Part shown: positions 25,395-34,863 of the stretch, piece after piece
Position numbering within the stretch: position 1 is the stretch's first letter
Layout: each line of letters begins with the position of its first letter
Assembly (NCBI RefSeq): GCF_003441615.1
Contig: NZ_CP031842.1
Span: 2,426,001 to 2,490,000 of the forward strand
Reading direction: 5' to 3'
Length of the DNA: 64,000 nt
DNA from: Dechloromonas sp. HYN0024
Lineage (GTDB): Bacteria > Pseudomonadota > Gammaproteobacteria > Burkholderiales > Rhodocyclaceae
Translations under genes and position numbers: made by a program
Notes under the pieces: generated by a model
The model's input: the letters and a program-made list of their open reading frames with translations, nothing else
Told to the model about the DNA's origin: nothing
Databases searched by the model: none

Positions 25395-26846
25395 ATGAAA
25401 CCGGAAATTCAACTCGATTCGCGCAAACTTTGGGGAAATGAAGCTGCCGATGATGAAAGCGCAGAGCGCCTGAACTCGTACTTCGTAATGCAACCTGTGT
25501 TTGAGAGTTTCTTTGATCCTAGCGAGCGCTTTTTAGTGGCTCGTGCGCGGAAAGGCCTCGGGAAATCAGCACTTCTAAGGGAATGTGCATTCCGTGCCGA
25601 GTTGGATGAATCAAATCTAGTTATATCAATCAAGGGGGGCGACCTAGTTGCGCAAAAAAAAGTCGAGACTCTGTCTCCTATAGAACATATTCACGACTGG
25701 CAACAGCGTATTTGCGCTGTTATCAATCGAGCCCTAGGCAGCCAAATCGGTGTTGCCTTTTCCGACGACAAAATGGCCCTCGTAGAAGCAGCCGAACTAG
25801 CTGGCCTGAAGAATCGGAATCTATTTGGCGGCCTATTCGAACGAGCAAAGGGAAAGCTTGGACTACAATCCACACAGATAGCAGACAATAAGGCGCTGCT
25901 AGGTCGCGTAATAGGAAGCGAAGAAAAGACAGTTTGGCTAATCCTTGATGATATTGATGCGACATTTGAAGGTGGAAGAGACGAAATCCGCCGACTTTCC
26001 ACTTTTTTTTCTGCCTGTCGCGAACTTGCGGCCAATTTCAAGGGCGTAGTCATCCGCGCGAGCATTCGATCAGATGTCTGGACAACAATCGAACGCACCG
26101 ACGAGGCACTCGACAAGGCTGATCAATATGTCCGGGACATTCGATGGAGTCGCGCTGAAACAAAGAAAATTCTAGCAGAGCGAGTCTCCAGCTATTTACG
26201 CCTAGAAAAGGGATTCTCAGATTCCGACGTTGCTAAACTTACCGATACCAAACTATGCATGCTCGTGTTCAAGAACACATTCCCTGACCAGATTCATGTT
26301 TGGTCTGTTGGGCGTCCTCGGTGGGCAGCCCAATTGGGACGAATGGCAGGCGCAGTAGCAGTTCGGACGAAAAGTAACAAGATAACAGATGGACACATCA
26401 GAGAAATCCTATTCGATTACGGCAAATATCGCTTAAACGATATTGCCCGAGAACACAAGCTTCAGTGTAGTCAGATCGAATTGATTGCAAATTCCTTCTC
26501 CAAAGGACGCGCTGCCCTGACCACGAATGAATTGCTAACACACATCCGAACCAAGGTTATCCCTAACATGCAAATCAGCATAGAAGGGCGCGATAAGCCT
26601 TCAGATCTTGAGATCGCTCGCTTCCTTTTCAAAATTGGATTCATAGTCGGTCACCAACTGTCCGCAACGGCAACGGCTCAGGAGTACTTTGCCTTTGATC
26701 AGAAGCCGGATCTCCTCGTAAATGAAGCCAACCTAGATGATGAGCTCATTTGGCGCATTCAGGCCGCGTACCACAGTGTGCTTAGGCTTCGTAACGATTT
26801 AGGCGCGGTTTTGGCCACTAGCGAGGCGTTGCCCCAAGTATCTTAA
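25395..26846 (+). CDS. P-loop ATPase, Sll1717-like
   Basis: A 483-aa protein. A modified Walker A (ARKGLGKSALL, the first glycine replaced by Ala) lies near residue 57, and Walker B (VWLILDDIDA) near residue 185. The DDID and a later RASIRSDVW sensor-like segment fit STAND/AAA-type ATPases of the Sll1717 group, often found in mobile islands. A helical C-terminal half has no recognised effector. The ATG at 25395 is chosen for its GGAG site; ATGs lie 7 and 9 codons upstream. It precedes a HEPN-like cassette gene in the same orientation. A defence role is speculative. Confidence 0.72.
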   Translation: MKPEIQLDSRKLWGNEAADDESAERLNSYFVMQPVFESFFDPSERFLVARARKGLGKSALLRECAFRAELDESNLVISIKGGDLVAQKKVETLSPIEHIHDWQQRICAVINRALGSQIGVAFSDDKMALVEAAELAGLKNRNLFGGLFERAKGKLGLQSTQIADNKALLGRVIGSEEKTVWLILDDIDATFEGGRDEIRRLSTFFSACRELAANFKGVVIRASIRSDVWTTIERTDEALDKADQYVRDIRWSRAETKKILAERVSSYLRLEKGFSDSDVAKLTDTKLCMLVFKNTFPDQIHVWSVGRPRWAAQLGRMAGAVAVRTKSNKITDGHIREILFDYGKYRLNDIAREHKLQCSQIELIANSFSKGRAALTTNELLTHIRTKVIPNMQISIEGRDKPSDLEIARFLFKIGFIVGHQLSATATAQEYFAFDQKPDLLVNEANLDDELIWRIQAAYHSVLRLRNDLGAVLATSEALPQVS

Positions 26847-27056
26847 AATTTTGAATAAATGCTGTTGTCGAATTGCTTTGGACTTGTGGGCGGCCACCGA
26901 CCTTTAGGCAAGGAATGGCAAACCGCAACCTTTTCCATGACTAATACGTAGGAAACCGCGCTGGCGCGGTTAGGCGGGAATTGGCAATGCCGACAGTCAA
27001 CAACTGTCGGTCCCGTTTCCTGCGCCGATTAACTCTAAGTTAGATAGCATCAAAGC
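26847..27056. other. attC-like folded region before cassette gene E
   Basis: A perfect hairpin CCGACAGT/ACTGTCGG (26990-27010) is enclosed by imperfect arms (GCGCGGTTAGGCGGGAA against TTCCTGCGCCGATTAACTC) and ends at GTTAGAT (27039-27045), an R' box. No matching 5' box (RTCTAAC) was found, so this is a partial or diverged attC. Confidence 0.45.
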
Positions 27057-27725
27057 ATGCATATTAAATTTGATTTGCCAGACGCTCCGCTAAAACCTGA
27101 TGTATTTGCTCAGTATTGGCTGCGTAGCATCTTTATATGCTCCGCATCAACCCGATACGAGATCAATGCTTTGACAAGCACATACGTCAGACTTGTAAGC
27201 GCTGCGCTAGTGGAATACGAGGAAGGTAGCAAACGCCTTCGCGATTTTTGGGCAACGCATACTTCATTCAACCTTAGCGCAATGCATCGCGCAATCTCGC
27301 ATTTTGAATCCTGCATTTTCAATGCAAACAGAGCAACGAATTGCTTTCGCCGCCTGCGCGGGGATCGCTTGCATGACCCAATCGCACTTGCGCTTCGGCA
27401 ACAAAAATTCTCTTTTTCCCAGGATGCAATTGCCGATCGAATCCGTGGAATGCGAAACGAGATACACCACCTAGAAGACTCCGTACTTGACGGGCTAATT
27501 ACCCAAGGACAGAATTTCGCGTTGAGACCAGATGGCCCTGAGGTTCCTCATCCAACAGAGGAAAATCAAACAGTAAAAACCATTGATCGCTTGATCATAG
27601 GGCCGCACGAGATTTTGTTTCGTGAGTTGCGTCAGTGGCTGCAAGAGATGACTGACGCCGTATCGAAGATTGCCGAAGTTCTCCCTAGTTCGTCTCCGCC
27701 TGCCAAAGTACCAAATGCTGTCTAA
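27057..27725 (+). CDS. HEPN-like cassette protein (candidate RNase or partner of the ATPase)
   Basis: A 222-aa soluble, helical protein. Near residue 140 it has RIRGMRNEIHHLED, containing R-N-x3-H (RNEIHH), the signature of HEPN ribonucleases and nucleotidyltransferase partners. The ATG lies 12 bases after an attC-type R' box (GTTAGAT), and the TAA stop is inside GTCTAAC, an attC 5' box, so it has cassette structure. It follows the P-loop ATPase gene by 210 bases. HEPN assignment rests on a short motif plus helical character; an unrelated helical protein is possible. Confidence 0.6.
   Translation: MHIKFDLPDAPLKPDVFAQYWLRSIFICSASTRYEINALTSTYVRLVSAALVEYEEGSKRLRDFWATHTSFNLSAMHRAISHFESCIFNANRATNCFRRLRGDRLHDPIALALRQQKFSFSQDAIADRIRGMRNEIHHLEDSVLDGLITQGQNFALRPDGPEVPHPTEENQTVKTIDRLIIGPHEILFRELRQWLQEMTDAVSKIAEVLPSSSPPAKVPNAV
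27719..27725 (+). repeat. Orphan attC 5' box after cassette gene E
   Basis: GTCTAAC overlapping the stop codon, as in cassettes A and B, but without a matching GTTAGAC in the next 150 bases. The rest of the site is presumably deleted. Confidence 0.5.
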
Positions 27726-28366
27726 CCATTCGGTGAATCGGTGCGCTCTGCAGGTAGCCAGCGATTACCCCTTTGGGCACTCTGCTGCAGTCGGACTAGG
27801 GCCGGTCAATTTGATAATTTCGTCTGGTCAGGAGGGGTGCGATTCAGCGGTCAATACAGTTCAATTCCGCAGTTTTTTATAGCGAACGCTTTGATCAAGG
27901 AACTCAGGCATATCTGGCCAGAATCTGTTACTCATGCTTAGATTTTCCTTGGCAGTTGTCACCTGCAAGTTGAACTCATTATGTAGACCGCACACCCAGT
28001 CATTGCTAATTGGCACAATGTGATGAACGTGGTGCTTGATACCGGTTTCTACAATGAGGCGATCCCTCTCCTCGTAGAACCACCATATGGCAACAAAATT
28101 TGTCCATTTAGGGATTGCTTGGTTGAGACGCCTTGTGTAATGCCCATGCCTAGCAACGTAGCGCCTTTTGGCTGCGCGAACGATCTCTGGGTGTTGTTGA
28201 GCATACGTCAGCCTTGTCGCTAGTGCCCTGACCTTATTTGCCTCATACCATTTTTTTGCAGAATTACGGCGATTTGGATCAGCGAGATAGCGCTTCCGTT
28301 CATATGAGGTGCCCCCCATAAACAGTGCCACGGGGAATTTAGTAAAGTCCGTTTTCGAGAAGGAGA

Positions 28367-28636
28367 ATGGACTTGAAGAAGCGGTTTTCAGAAGAGCAGA
28401 TCATCGGCTTTTTGCAGCAGGCAGAAGCCGGCATACCGATCAAGGAACTGTGTCGGCAACATGGCTTCAGTGACGGATCGTTCTACAACTGGCGAGCGAA
28501 GTTCGGCGGCATGTCGGTTCCAGATGCCAAGCGTCTGAAGGAATTAGAGGCCGAGAACGGTCGGCTTAAACGTCTGCTGGCCGAATCGATCCTCGATGCG
28601 GAGGCACTCAAGGCTGCTTTAGGCCGAAAACGCTGA
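28367..28636 (+). CDS. IS3-family transposase OrfA
   Basis: An 89-aa helix-turn-helix protein ([38 protein letters not shown]) with AAGGAG before its ATG. It is homologous to OrfA of copy 1. The reading frame overlaps that of orfB in the -1 register near CGAAAACG. Confidence 0.92.
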   Translation: MDLKKRFSEEQIIGFLQQAEAGIPIKELCRQHGFSDGSFYNWRAKFGGMSVPDAKRLKELEAENGRLKRLLAESILDAEALKAALGRKR

Positions 28637-28662
28637 GCCCCCAGCAAAAGCGTGAGGCAGTC

Positions 28663-29493
28663 ATGGTGATGCGTGAATCGACAACGATTTCCGAGCGCCG
28701 TGCCTGCCTGCTGGTGGGTTTGTCGCGCACGGTCCTGCATTACGAATCGACGGCACAGCCAGAGAATGAGCAATTGCAGGCAAGACTGGTTGAGCTAGCC
28801 AGCGAGCGTCGCCGGTTCGGCTATCGCCGTCTGCATGCCTTGGTTCGCCGTGAGGGCGTTCAGGTCAATCACAAGCGTATCTATCGCCTCTACAGCGATG
28901 CCGGCCTATCGGTTCGGCGCCGCAAGAAGCGACATGGTGTGGCCGTCGAGCGGCAGGCGCTGGAATTGCCGTCCTCACCGAACCAGGTCTGGTCGATGGA
29001 TTTTGTCAGTGACGCATTAGCCAATGGCCGCCGGATCAAGGTGCTGACCATCGTCGATGACTTCAGCAAGGAGGCCATCGATCTCGCTGTCGATTTCGGA
29101 ATATCGGGACATTACGTGACCCGGGTGCTCGATCAGGCTGCGCGTTTCAGGGGCTATCCCAAGGCGATCCGGACCGATCAGGGACCGGAATTCACCGGCA
29201 AGGCGTTGGACCAATGGGCCTACCAGCACGGCGTGCAGCTCAAGCTGATCCAGGCTGGCAAACCGACGCAGAATGCGTTCATCGAGAGCTTCAACGGCAG
29301 GTTTCGGGATGAATGCCTGAACGACCATTGGTTTACGAGCTTGCCTCAGGCTCGTATCCTGATTGCCGCTTGGCGCCGCGACTACAACCAGCATCGGCCG
29401 CATAGCTCACTGGATTACCTGACGCCCGCAGAGTTTGCAGCCAAGCACCGATCCAGTGATCCCGACGATCCTGTCGGGAAAGGATGTCTTTAG
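28663..29493 (+). CDS. IS3-family transposase OrfB (integrase core)
   Basis: A 276-aa rve-type DDE transposase. The acids are visible in [19 protein letters not shown] and [19 protein letters not shown]. In the fusion product the frame would open a few codons earlier. It is intact and probably functional, and lies antisense to the interrupted HNH gene. Confidence 0.92.
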   Translation: MVMRESTTISERRACLLVGLSRTVLHYESTAQPENEQLQARLVELASERRRFGYRRLHALVRREGVQVNHKRIYRLYSDAGLSVRRRKKRHGVAVERQALELPSSPNQVWSMDFVSDALANGRRIKVLTIVDDFSKEAIDLAVDFGISGHYVTRVLDQAARFRGYPKAIRTDQGPEFTGKALDQWAYQHGVQLKLIQAGKPTQNAFIESFNGRFRDECLNDHWFTSLPQARILIAAWRRDYNQHRPHSSLDYLTPAEFAAKHRSSDPDDPVGKGCL

Positions 29494-30010
29494 AAGTGCA
29501 AACCAAGGACTTTTACTAAAACGCCCTTGGCACTAAATCCGGGGGCACCTCACATATTCCGAGAGATATGATGTATTTTCCTTTCGCCACTCTCGATCAC
29601 CATCTGCACGACATTTTTTGCAGCGAGGATAAAGACCGTCGGGTGCATCCTTCTTTCGGTGAAACTCAACTGCACTTTTTTTCTGGCCACACTCGCAACA
29701 GCATTTTTGAATTGGCACCACTGAATCAGTGCGCGCATAGCGGCGCTTGAATGCCTCATATCGACGTAGAGCATTTTCCTCCTGCCAGAGCCTATTAGTC
29801 TCCCTTTTTCGCTCGCGATTATTCTCCGCCCATGTCGCACACAGCCTATTGTGGCAGCGCTTACAGGCGGAAAAAAATCCATCTCGCTTTCGGGAGTCTC
29901 GATAGAAGTCATCAACAGGCAATATGGCGCCACACTTTGAGCATTGCTTCAGTACACTCACTGTGCTCTCCTGCCGAGAAATGGCATGGTTACCCGAAAG
30001 AAACACCTCT

Positions 30011-30742
30011 CTAAAACTGTTCGATCGCGCAGATTTCTGATTTTCTCTGTTTTGCCAACCTCAACATAACAGCCACCAGATTGGGTTCCAGCGCAACGTT
30101 TTCCAGCACCGCCACGGCTTCATCAAATCGCCCTAGTTGGCGCAGCAGTTCGCCCACAGTGACGGCGATGCTATCAACATCATTAGATGCTTTATGAAGC
30201 GCCAGCAGCGATCTCATATTGTCCTCAGTCTGCTCCAGTGTCATCGGGTTCTCTATTCGGCGCCCCCGTTGCCTGTGGTTGCCAATCCACCATAGGCGCG
30301 TACGCAGGTAGATTTCGCGCGCCGGCGTTGTGGCCTTGCCTCGCTGTACCGCATTCAGAATTTCGGCAGGACGTGGTCGCTCTAATGCTGTAATAAAAAG
30401 CTCCTCATCGTGAAATGCTTGCCATGTTTTTTCTTCGGCACACAGTCCCTCATAGTGACCAGTCATGTGCGCGAGCAGCCGACGGGGCCAGCCCCAATGC
30501 AGCGACTCAGGCTCCCTTGTCGGCGCACGCCCAAGTTCGCGGGCATCCTCAACCCAGAAAATCCCGGTGCACGCCGGGCAGCAAGCCAGCGACCCAGCCT
30601 CCGGCGCCAAAAAAATGTCGGTATAGCCATCCGACCATCGTGTGGCGAGGCCGAAGGTATTGATAGAGGCGAATCGCTGCTGCAACAATTTGGACTGACA
30701 GCAGGGTGATTCGATGATGGCGGGGGCGGCAAGACGTGTCAT
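30011..30742 (-). CDS. Island protein of unknown function with CPAC motif
   Basis: A 243-aa protein not recognised. The N-terminal third has SPCCQSKLL and SLACCPACTGIFWVED, possibly a zinc site. The C-terminal third is helical and repeat-like (TVGELLRQLGRFDEAVAVLENV), as in a TPR hairpin. There is no signal peptide. It lies between the HNH remnant and the replication module, reading left like them. Confidence 0.6.
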   Translation of the reverse strand: MTRLAAPAIIESPCCQSKLLQQRFASINTFGLATRWSDGYTDIFLAPEAGSLACCPACTGIFWVEDARELGRAPTREPESLHWGWPRRLLAHMTGHYEGLCAEEKTWQAFHDEELFITALERPRPAEILNAVQRGKATTPAREIYLRTRLWWIGNHRQRGRRIENPMTLEQTEDNMRSLLALHKASNDVDSIAVTVGELLRQLGRFDEAVAVLENVALEPNLVAVMLRLAKQRKSEICAIEQF

Positions 30743-30995
30743 AACCTAGGCTCAAAATATTCTTGGTCGTATTCAGTAGTTTTTCCCCAAATTCGGCAGC
30801 GAGCCAAGGGGCCTAAGGCCGCATGATAGCGGACAGACAACCACGAATGCGCCCACGGCGTTAGGTGCAACCACGGTGTTAAACACACCGTGGATTTGCA
30901 TTCGGGTTTGCGTAATCTCCAAGCGCTTGCATTAGCCCTTGGCAATGGCCGTGTAATCGCTTTTTTCGGTTTCATCCCGCTGCGGCTTGTTTAGC

Positions 30996-31490
30996 TCATA
31001 CCCCAACCCATTGGCTGCAAGATGCCCCAGCGTCAGGAGGAAGCTGTCGCAAAGGATGATTTTCTCCATAGGCATGTGGCTGGTCATCTCGTCCACTACA
31101 GTAGCCGTCTGATTTGCCTGGATGGGCGAAGTGTAGGCAATGCCGGCAAGCCTTCACCATGCCGACTACCGGCGCAGCAATGGCAATGCATCGATCCTTG
31201 TCAATAGTTTGATCGCTGAACAAAGCGCCATCCGGATCGGCCAGCGCCGCCGCATGATCCACAGCAGGCACGAACGTCACCGGCAAGTCTTTACCGTCGG
31301 TAGAGTCAATCATCCATGTACCGCACAATTCCCAAGCTTCCGCACTGACATTTTGTGAGGTATCAGGGGTATCAAGGGTGCAAGCCTTATTTGGCGGGGG
31401 TTTCGCTGATACCTCTATGGGGTTGCATGAGGTATCAGGGGTATCAGTCGCCCGGCCTTCCATTTTGGACAGCAGATCATCAAGCGCCAT
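30996..31490 (-). CDS. Small island protein following the replication gene
   Basis: A 164-aa protein. The first 55 residues are low-complexity, rich in TPDTS. The C-terminal part carries cysteines and histidines (KACRHCLHFAHPGKSDGYC and ASCSQWV) that could bind zinc. It overlaps the replication gene stop by 11 bases and is likely co-translated. Similar short Cys-rich proteins accompany primase/helicase genes on integrative elements. Function unknown. Confidence 0.65.
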   Translation of the reverse strand: MALDDLLSKMEGRATDTPDTSCNPIEVSAKPPPNKACTLDTPDTSQNVSAEAWELCGTWMIDSTDGKDLPVTFVPAVDHAAALADPDGALFSDQTIDKDRCIAIAAPVVGMVKACRHCLHFAHPGKSDGYCSGRDDQPHAYGENHPLRQLPPDAGASCSQWVGV

Positions 31491-34400
31491 GATCGCCCCC
31501 TAATTTGTCGGCCTGTACCGGGTACAGCTTTATCCCTTGCCCCGCTATCCGGTAGAACTTCGCCCGCTTGCCATCAGCGCCAGGCGCAGGCAGCGCACCG
31601 GCTTCCTGTAGAACATCCAGCGCCCGATTGAAGTCAAAGCCCTTCAGTGCCTCGCGCATCCCCTCTGCCGTGAATAGGTACTCCCGGCAATCGTTTCTTT
31701 CCTTCCACCATCCGGCCCGGTCGCGTAGTGGTGCCTCATTGGTCGCATCTGCATCGGAGAATCGCCCGCTGCCGTGCCGCTCAATGAAGCCTGATACCTT
31801 CTCGAGAATTTGCCGCCGTTCGTCGTTGCCCTTGCCGCGCATGGCCCGCCAAACCCTGAAGCCTTCCGCCGCTGCCTTGAGTGCTTCGCCTTCAGGCCAG
31901 CCGGTAATGCCGTACTCGGTCGCCACTTCGCCAGCCAGCGCCAGCAACGCAAAACGCCCCGCTGCTCGTCTATCCTGCCCTTCGCCACCATCGGCAGACA
32001 GAACCGGCAAATCCTTGATCCTTTCGAGCAAGGCGCAGAAGTCCCGGCTATCGCGTGTCAGCTTTTCAAGGAAGGCTCGCCCGGCGTGTCCGTAATGGCT
32101 CACCGATGCCCGCTTGATCGCATCCGAAAAGGCCGTGCCGCTCGGCAGGTCGTGCAGCTTGTCCCATGCACCATATGTCCGCGCTGCCGGTATATCCAGC
32201 AGTCGCACCGCTTGGCCTGCCTTGGCCCGGTGCCCGCCTTCGAGCATCGTGGTGGCAATGCTACGCTCACCACTCGACAGGATGAAACAACGCCAGCGCG
32301 ACACCGCCCGTGCATTGCCAGAACGCCCGGCTCGCTGCTTGCCGCGCCCATTACCCAGGCTATAGACAATAGCGCCTACCTCGCGCGGATCGCATTCGCT
32401 GATTTCATCGAGCGCCAACAGACAATCATTGAACAGCGCCGCCGCGCCCTCCATGCCGTTAGCCGTTGCCCGCCAACTGCGCCGGTAATTCGGCCCACCC
32501 CAGACCGAGCAGCCAGCCTCTAGCAAGGTCGTTTTGCCGGTGGATGAATCGCCCACGAAATGCACGCCGCCGCCTTCAGCATTGCAGCGCGCCAACATCG
32601 GCCCGGCAAAGGCGGCTGACAGCGCCAATATCAAAAGCGGATTGCCCACAGCCCGCGCCGAAATCTCTGCCTGCCAACCTTGCAGGTTTCCGCCCATCGT
32701 GTGCTCGTCGTGTCCGCGTTCGCCGCTCTGGAAAATCACACCTGAGGCCTTCGGTCCGATCACCGCATCCGGCAGAACAAAGGAATCATCACACCAGCCG
32801 ACTTGCAGGGCACAGCGCATCCGGCGTTTGGGCGCCTTCGCTTGAAGGTAGGACGCCAGCAGATTACGTGCTTTCGCCGACGGATCGATTTCAACGCCCA
32901 TGCTCAACAGCTCGCCACGCATGTCATCCCCCGCCCCCCGGAGCAAATCCATCGGCATGGCCCATTCGCGCCAGCGTCCGAGGGTATTTTTGAAGCGCAA
33001 CAGCCGCCCAAAGTTGTTGTCGCTGCCGTCAAAAGTCACCGCTTCCACGTGCACCGGCGAGCAAATCCAAGATTGAAACAGGTTGCCATCCTTATCCGTG
33101 CTGAAGTGCCAAACCCCAGCCTGATACTTGGCTCCACCGTGTTCAAACAAATCATCAAAGATCCGGTAGGCAGGACGCTCGCTCTCGGCAGGAATCGAGT
33201 TTCCTGCTGAGCTTGATACCTCTGATACCTCGCCGGCTTCTTTGAAGGTATCAGTGAAAAGCCCGTCGTTACTGGCCTGCACCCCTGATACCTGTGATAC
33301 CTCTGCTGTTTTCAACTTCTCGGCATTGGCTTCAAAAAGCCCAACAATTGCCTGCCGTACTGATTCAGCCTGGCACAGCGCCGCCATGTCGTTGAAGTCT
33401 GTCGCCCCCGCTGGTCGATCAATGCCAAAGTCAGGCAGTGCCAGCAAGCCACCCACGGATTGGGCTGCGTCGGTTGCAGCCGTGAGGCCGGGGTTGCCCT
33501 CAGTCTGGACATCGTCATCGGCGCAAAGGATCAAGGGCAGACCAGGGTACTTGTCGCGCATGGCCTTGGCTACCGCGCCCACGTTCCCGGCATTGAAGGC
33601 CACTGCTACGGGGTAGCCCGTCATCTCATGGATGGTTGCAGCAGTTGCAAAGCCCTCGGCAATACACAGCGCTACCGCGCTCCTGGGGTTGCCAATGCTG
33701 AAGTAGCAATCCTTTACCCGCCCACCGGTCAGAAAGCGCTTGTCACCATCCGGCCGGATGAATTGCAGAGAATGAATATCGCCATCGGTCCGCATAGGAA
33801 TCACCAGTGAATCCTTATACAGCTTCGCGCCGCTGCTCTTGATCCGCTTGCGAACAAGGTATGGGTGGTTGTCGGGAGCGGGTCCGGCCTTCTGCCAGAT
33901 CGCCGTCGCCTTGGTCTTGGCCTCTGAATGGCGTCGGGCTTTCTCGGCTTCATATTTGCGCCGCATCTCTTTCACCCTGGCCCGATGTGCGGCTTCTTCC
34001 TCAGCAGACATGGGGCGACCAATATCAGCCCGCCAACTATACGTGGTGGTTGAGCGCCAATCGCCATACCTCCCGGCGGGAATACCGTCTTCGTGCAGCA
34101 CATACCAGCCTGCAAGATCCGATTTTTTGCCGTTGCTGGAAAAGCGGCGCAGCTTGCCATCGGCTTCAATATCATCCGGGGGAATCAGGCCAGCCGCTTG
34201 GATCGCTTCGCGGAACTGAGTTTTCGGCTGGGTGTAGAAGTCAGCACCGTGAATTTTATGGACCTGCGCTGCTGCTTTAAGGAGGGCGTGATTATCAGTT
34301 GGTCGATCCACCTGATGCTGGGTGATCACACCGACAATCTCGGCACATTGGCCAGTAATCGTCGGCTGGTTGGATTCGCAGCTATTCCCATCGCGGGAAA

Positions 34401-34560
34401 CCGAGGCCTCGATCAAGCGACGGTAGTATGGGTTGGCGATGACGCGATAGTGCTCCTCGCCGTCGTTTTCGGCAGTCGCATCAACCGGCACCATCGGCGA
34501 TTCGTACATCATGGACTCGAGCATCGCCTGGTCGGCTTCGTTATTGCACGCAAGTGCCAT
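31480..34560 (-). CDS. TOPRIM/DUF927-type replication helicase-primase of the island
   Basis: A 1026-aa protein. An N-terminal PriCT-like region (about 70-170) is followed by a TOPRIM domain (CIAEGFATAATIHEMTG with LPLILCADDD, about 300-360). The C-terminal half is a DUF927-type ATPase with Walker A (FVGDSSTGKTTLLEAG, near residue 675) and Walker B (CLLALDEISE). The layout recalls P4 alpha-type proteins that prime and unwind satellite DNA. The start is coupled to the upstream AlpA gene (TAATG). The repeats at 34805-34854 may be its target. It is intact. Confidence 0.88.
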   Translation of the reverse strand: MALACNNEADQAMLESMMYESPMVPVDATAENDGEEHYRVIANPYYRRLIEASVSRDGNSCESNQPTITGQCAEIVGVITQHQVDRPTDNHALLKAAAQVHKIHGADFYTQPKTQFREAIQAAGLIPPDDIEADGKLRRFSSNGKKSDLAGWYVLHEDGIPAGRYGDWRSTTTYSWRADIGRPMSAEEEAAHRARVKEMRRKYEAEKARRHSEAKTKATAIWQKAGPAPDNHPYLVRKRIKSSGAKLYKDSLVIPMRTDGDIHSLQFIRPDGDKRFLTGGRVKDCYFSIGNPRSAVALCIAEGFATAATIHEMTGYPVAVAFNAGNVGAVAKAMRDKYPGLPLILCADDDVQTEGNPGLTAATDAAQSVGGLLALPDFGIDRPAGATDFNDMAALCQAESVRQAIVGLFEANAEKLKTAEVSQVSGVQASNDGLFTDTFKEAGEVSEVSSSAGNSIPAESERPAYRIFDDLFEHGGAKYQAGVWHFSTDKDGNLFQSWICSPVHVEAVTFDGSDNNFGRLLRFKNTLGRWREWAMPMDLLRGAGDDMRGELLSMGVEIDPSAKARNLLASYLQAKAPKRRMRCALQVGWCDDSFVLPDAVIGPKASGVIFQSGERGHDEHTMGGNLQGWQAEISARAVGNPLLILALSAAFAGPMLARCNAEGGGVHFVGDSSTGKTTLLEAGCSVWGGPNYRRSWRATANGMEGAAALFNDCLLALDEISECDPREVGAIVYSLGNGRGKQRAGRSGNARAVSRWRCFILSSGERSIATTMLEGGHRAKAGQAVRLLDIPAARTYGAWDKLHDLPSGTAFSDAIKRASVSHYGHAGRAFLEKLTRDSRDFCALLERIKDLPVLSADGGEGQDRRAAGRFALLALAGEVATEYGITGWPEGEALKAAAEGFRVWRAMRGKGNDERRQILEKVSGFIERHGSGRFSDADATNEAPLRDRAGWWKERNDCREYLFTAEGMREALKGFDFNRALDVLQEAGALPAPGADGKRAKFYRIAGQGIKLYPVQADKLGGDHGA

Positions 34561-34751
34561 TACGCCACCACCTTTTCAATTGGCTGCGCTTTGAACCAAG
34601 CAGCGAGCTCATCGATGTCGAAGACAGTGCAGCGCGAGCTGAGGCGACGGGGTTTGGGAAAGTCGGCGCGTTCCTTGATCCAGCGCCAAAGGGTTGCGCG
34701 CCCAATGCCGAGAAATTCGGCAGCGTGCTTTGGGCGAAGTGCTTTGTTCAT
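34560..34751 (-). CDS. alpA: AlpA-family excisionase/transcriptional regulator
   Basis: A 63-aa helix-turn-helix protein (RPKHAAEFLGIGRATLWRWI, then VFDIDELAAWF), the MerR/AlpA winged-helix layout. In P4-like elements AlpA controls integrase expression or excision. Its stop overlaps the start of the replication gene by one base. Confidence 0.9.
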   Translation of the reverse strand: MNKALRPKHAAEFLGIGRATLWRWIKERADFPKPRRLSSRCTVFDIDELAAWFKAQPIEKVVA

Positions 34752-34804
34752 TGAGGGCTCCTGTTGTCCTGCATCGTTGCAGTGGAGCCATTGTTGATTT
34801 TGGC

Positions 34805-34854
34805 TATCCCGGCTATTGGAATAGCCGGGATATACCCGGGATATACCCGGGATA
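34805..34854. repeat. Palindrome plus direct repeats upstream of alpA (candidate operator or origin iterons)
   Basis: A perfect 12-bp inverted repeat, TATCCCGGCTAT and ATAGCCGGGATA, with a 4-base loop (34805-34832), is followed without a gap by two direct copies of TACCCGGGATA (34833-34843 and 34844-34854). Each copy contains the palindrome CCCGGG. It sits 53 bases upstream of alpA and 10 bases past the stop of the neighbouring gene. The arrangement suits a regulator operator or replication iterons. Confidence 0.65.
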
Positions 34855-34863
34855 TTGTCGAGA

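Larger units (their letters stand above)
28305..29552 (+). mobile_element. IS3-family element (copy 2, IS407-like) with 4-bp target duplication
   Basis: Terminal inverted repeats begin TGAGGTGCCCCC at both ends, and similarity extends about 45 bases inward. The element is 1248 bp. CATA at 28301-28304 and at 29553-29556 is the target duplication, the 4-bp size usual for the IS407 group. It interrupts an HNH nuclease gene. It is related to copy 1, but not a recent duplicate. Confidence 0.93.
27861..29961 (-). pseudogene. HNH endonuclease gene with twin zinc ribbons, split by an IS3 element
   Basis: The 5' part (29961-29553, GTG start with an AGGAGA site) encodes two related zinc ribbons: CSKCG with CKRCH, then CCECG with CKKC. 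The 3' part (28300-27861) encodes a basic helix and an HNH core (HHVHHIVPISNDWVCGLHNE). Removing the element and one CATA copy joins them in frame (SEY-ERKRYLADPN), giving a 282-aa protein. The twin treble-clef repeats followed by HNH suggest a DNA-binding nuclease of phage or island origin. It is inactive unless the IS excises precisely. Downstream of the 3' half lies cassette gene E, in the opposite orientation. Confidence 0.85.

Noticed and set aside
30739-30975. Leftward 78-codon frame upstream of the CPAC-motif gene
   Set aside because: Although its stop overlaps the next start (ATGA), it has low-complexity composition, no ribosome site and no similarity to a known protein.
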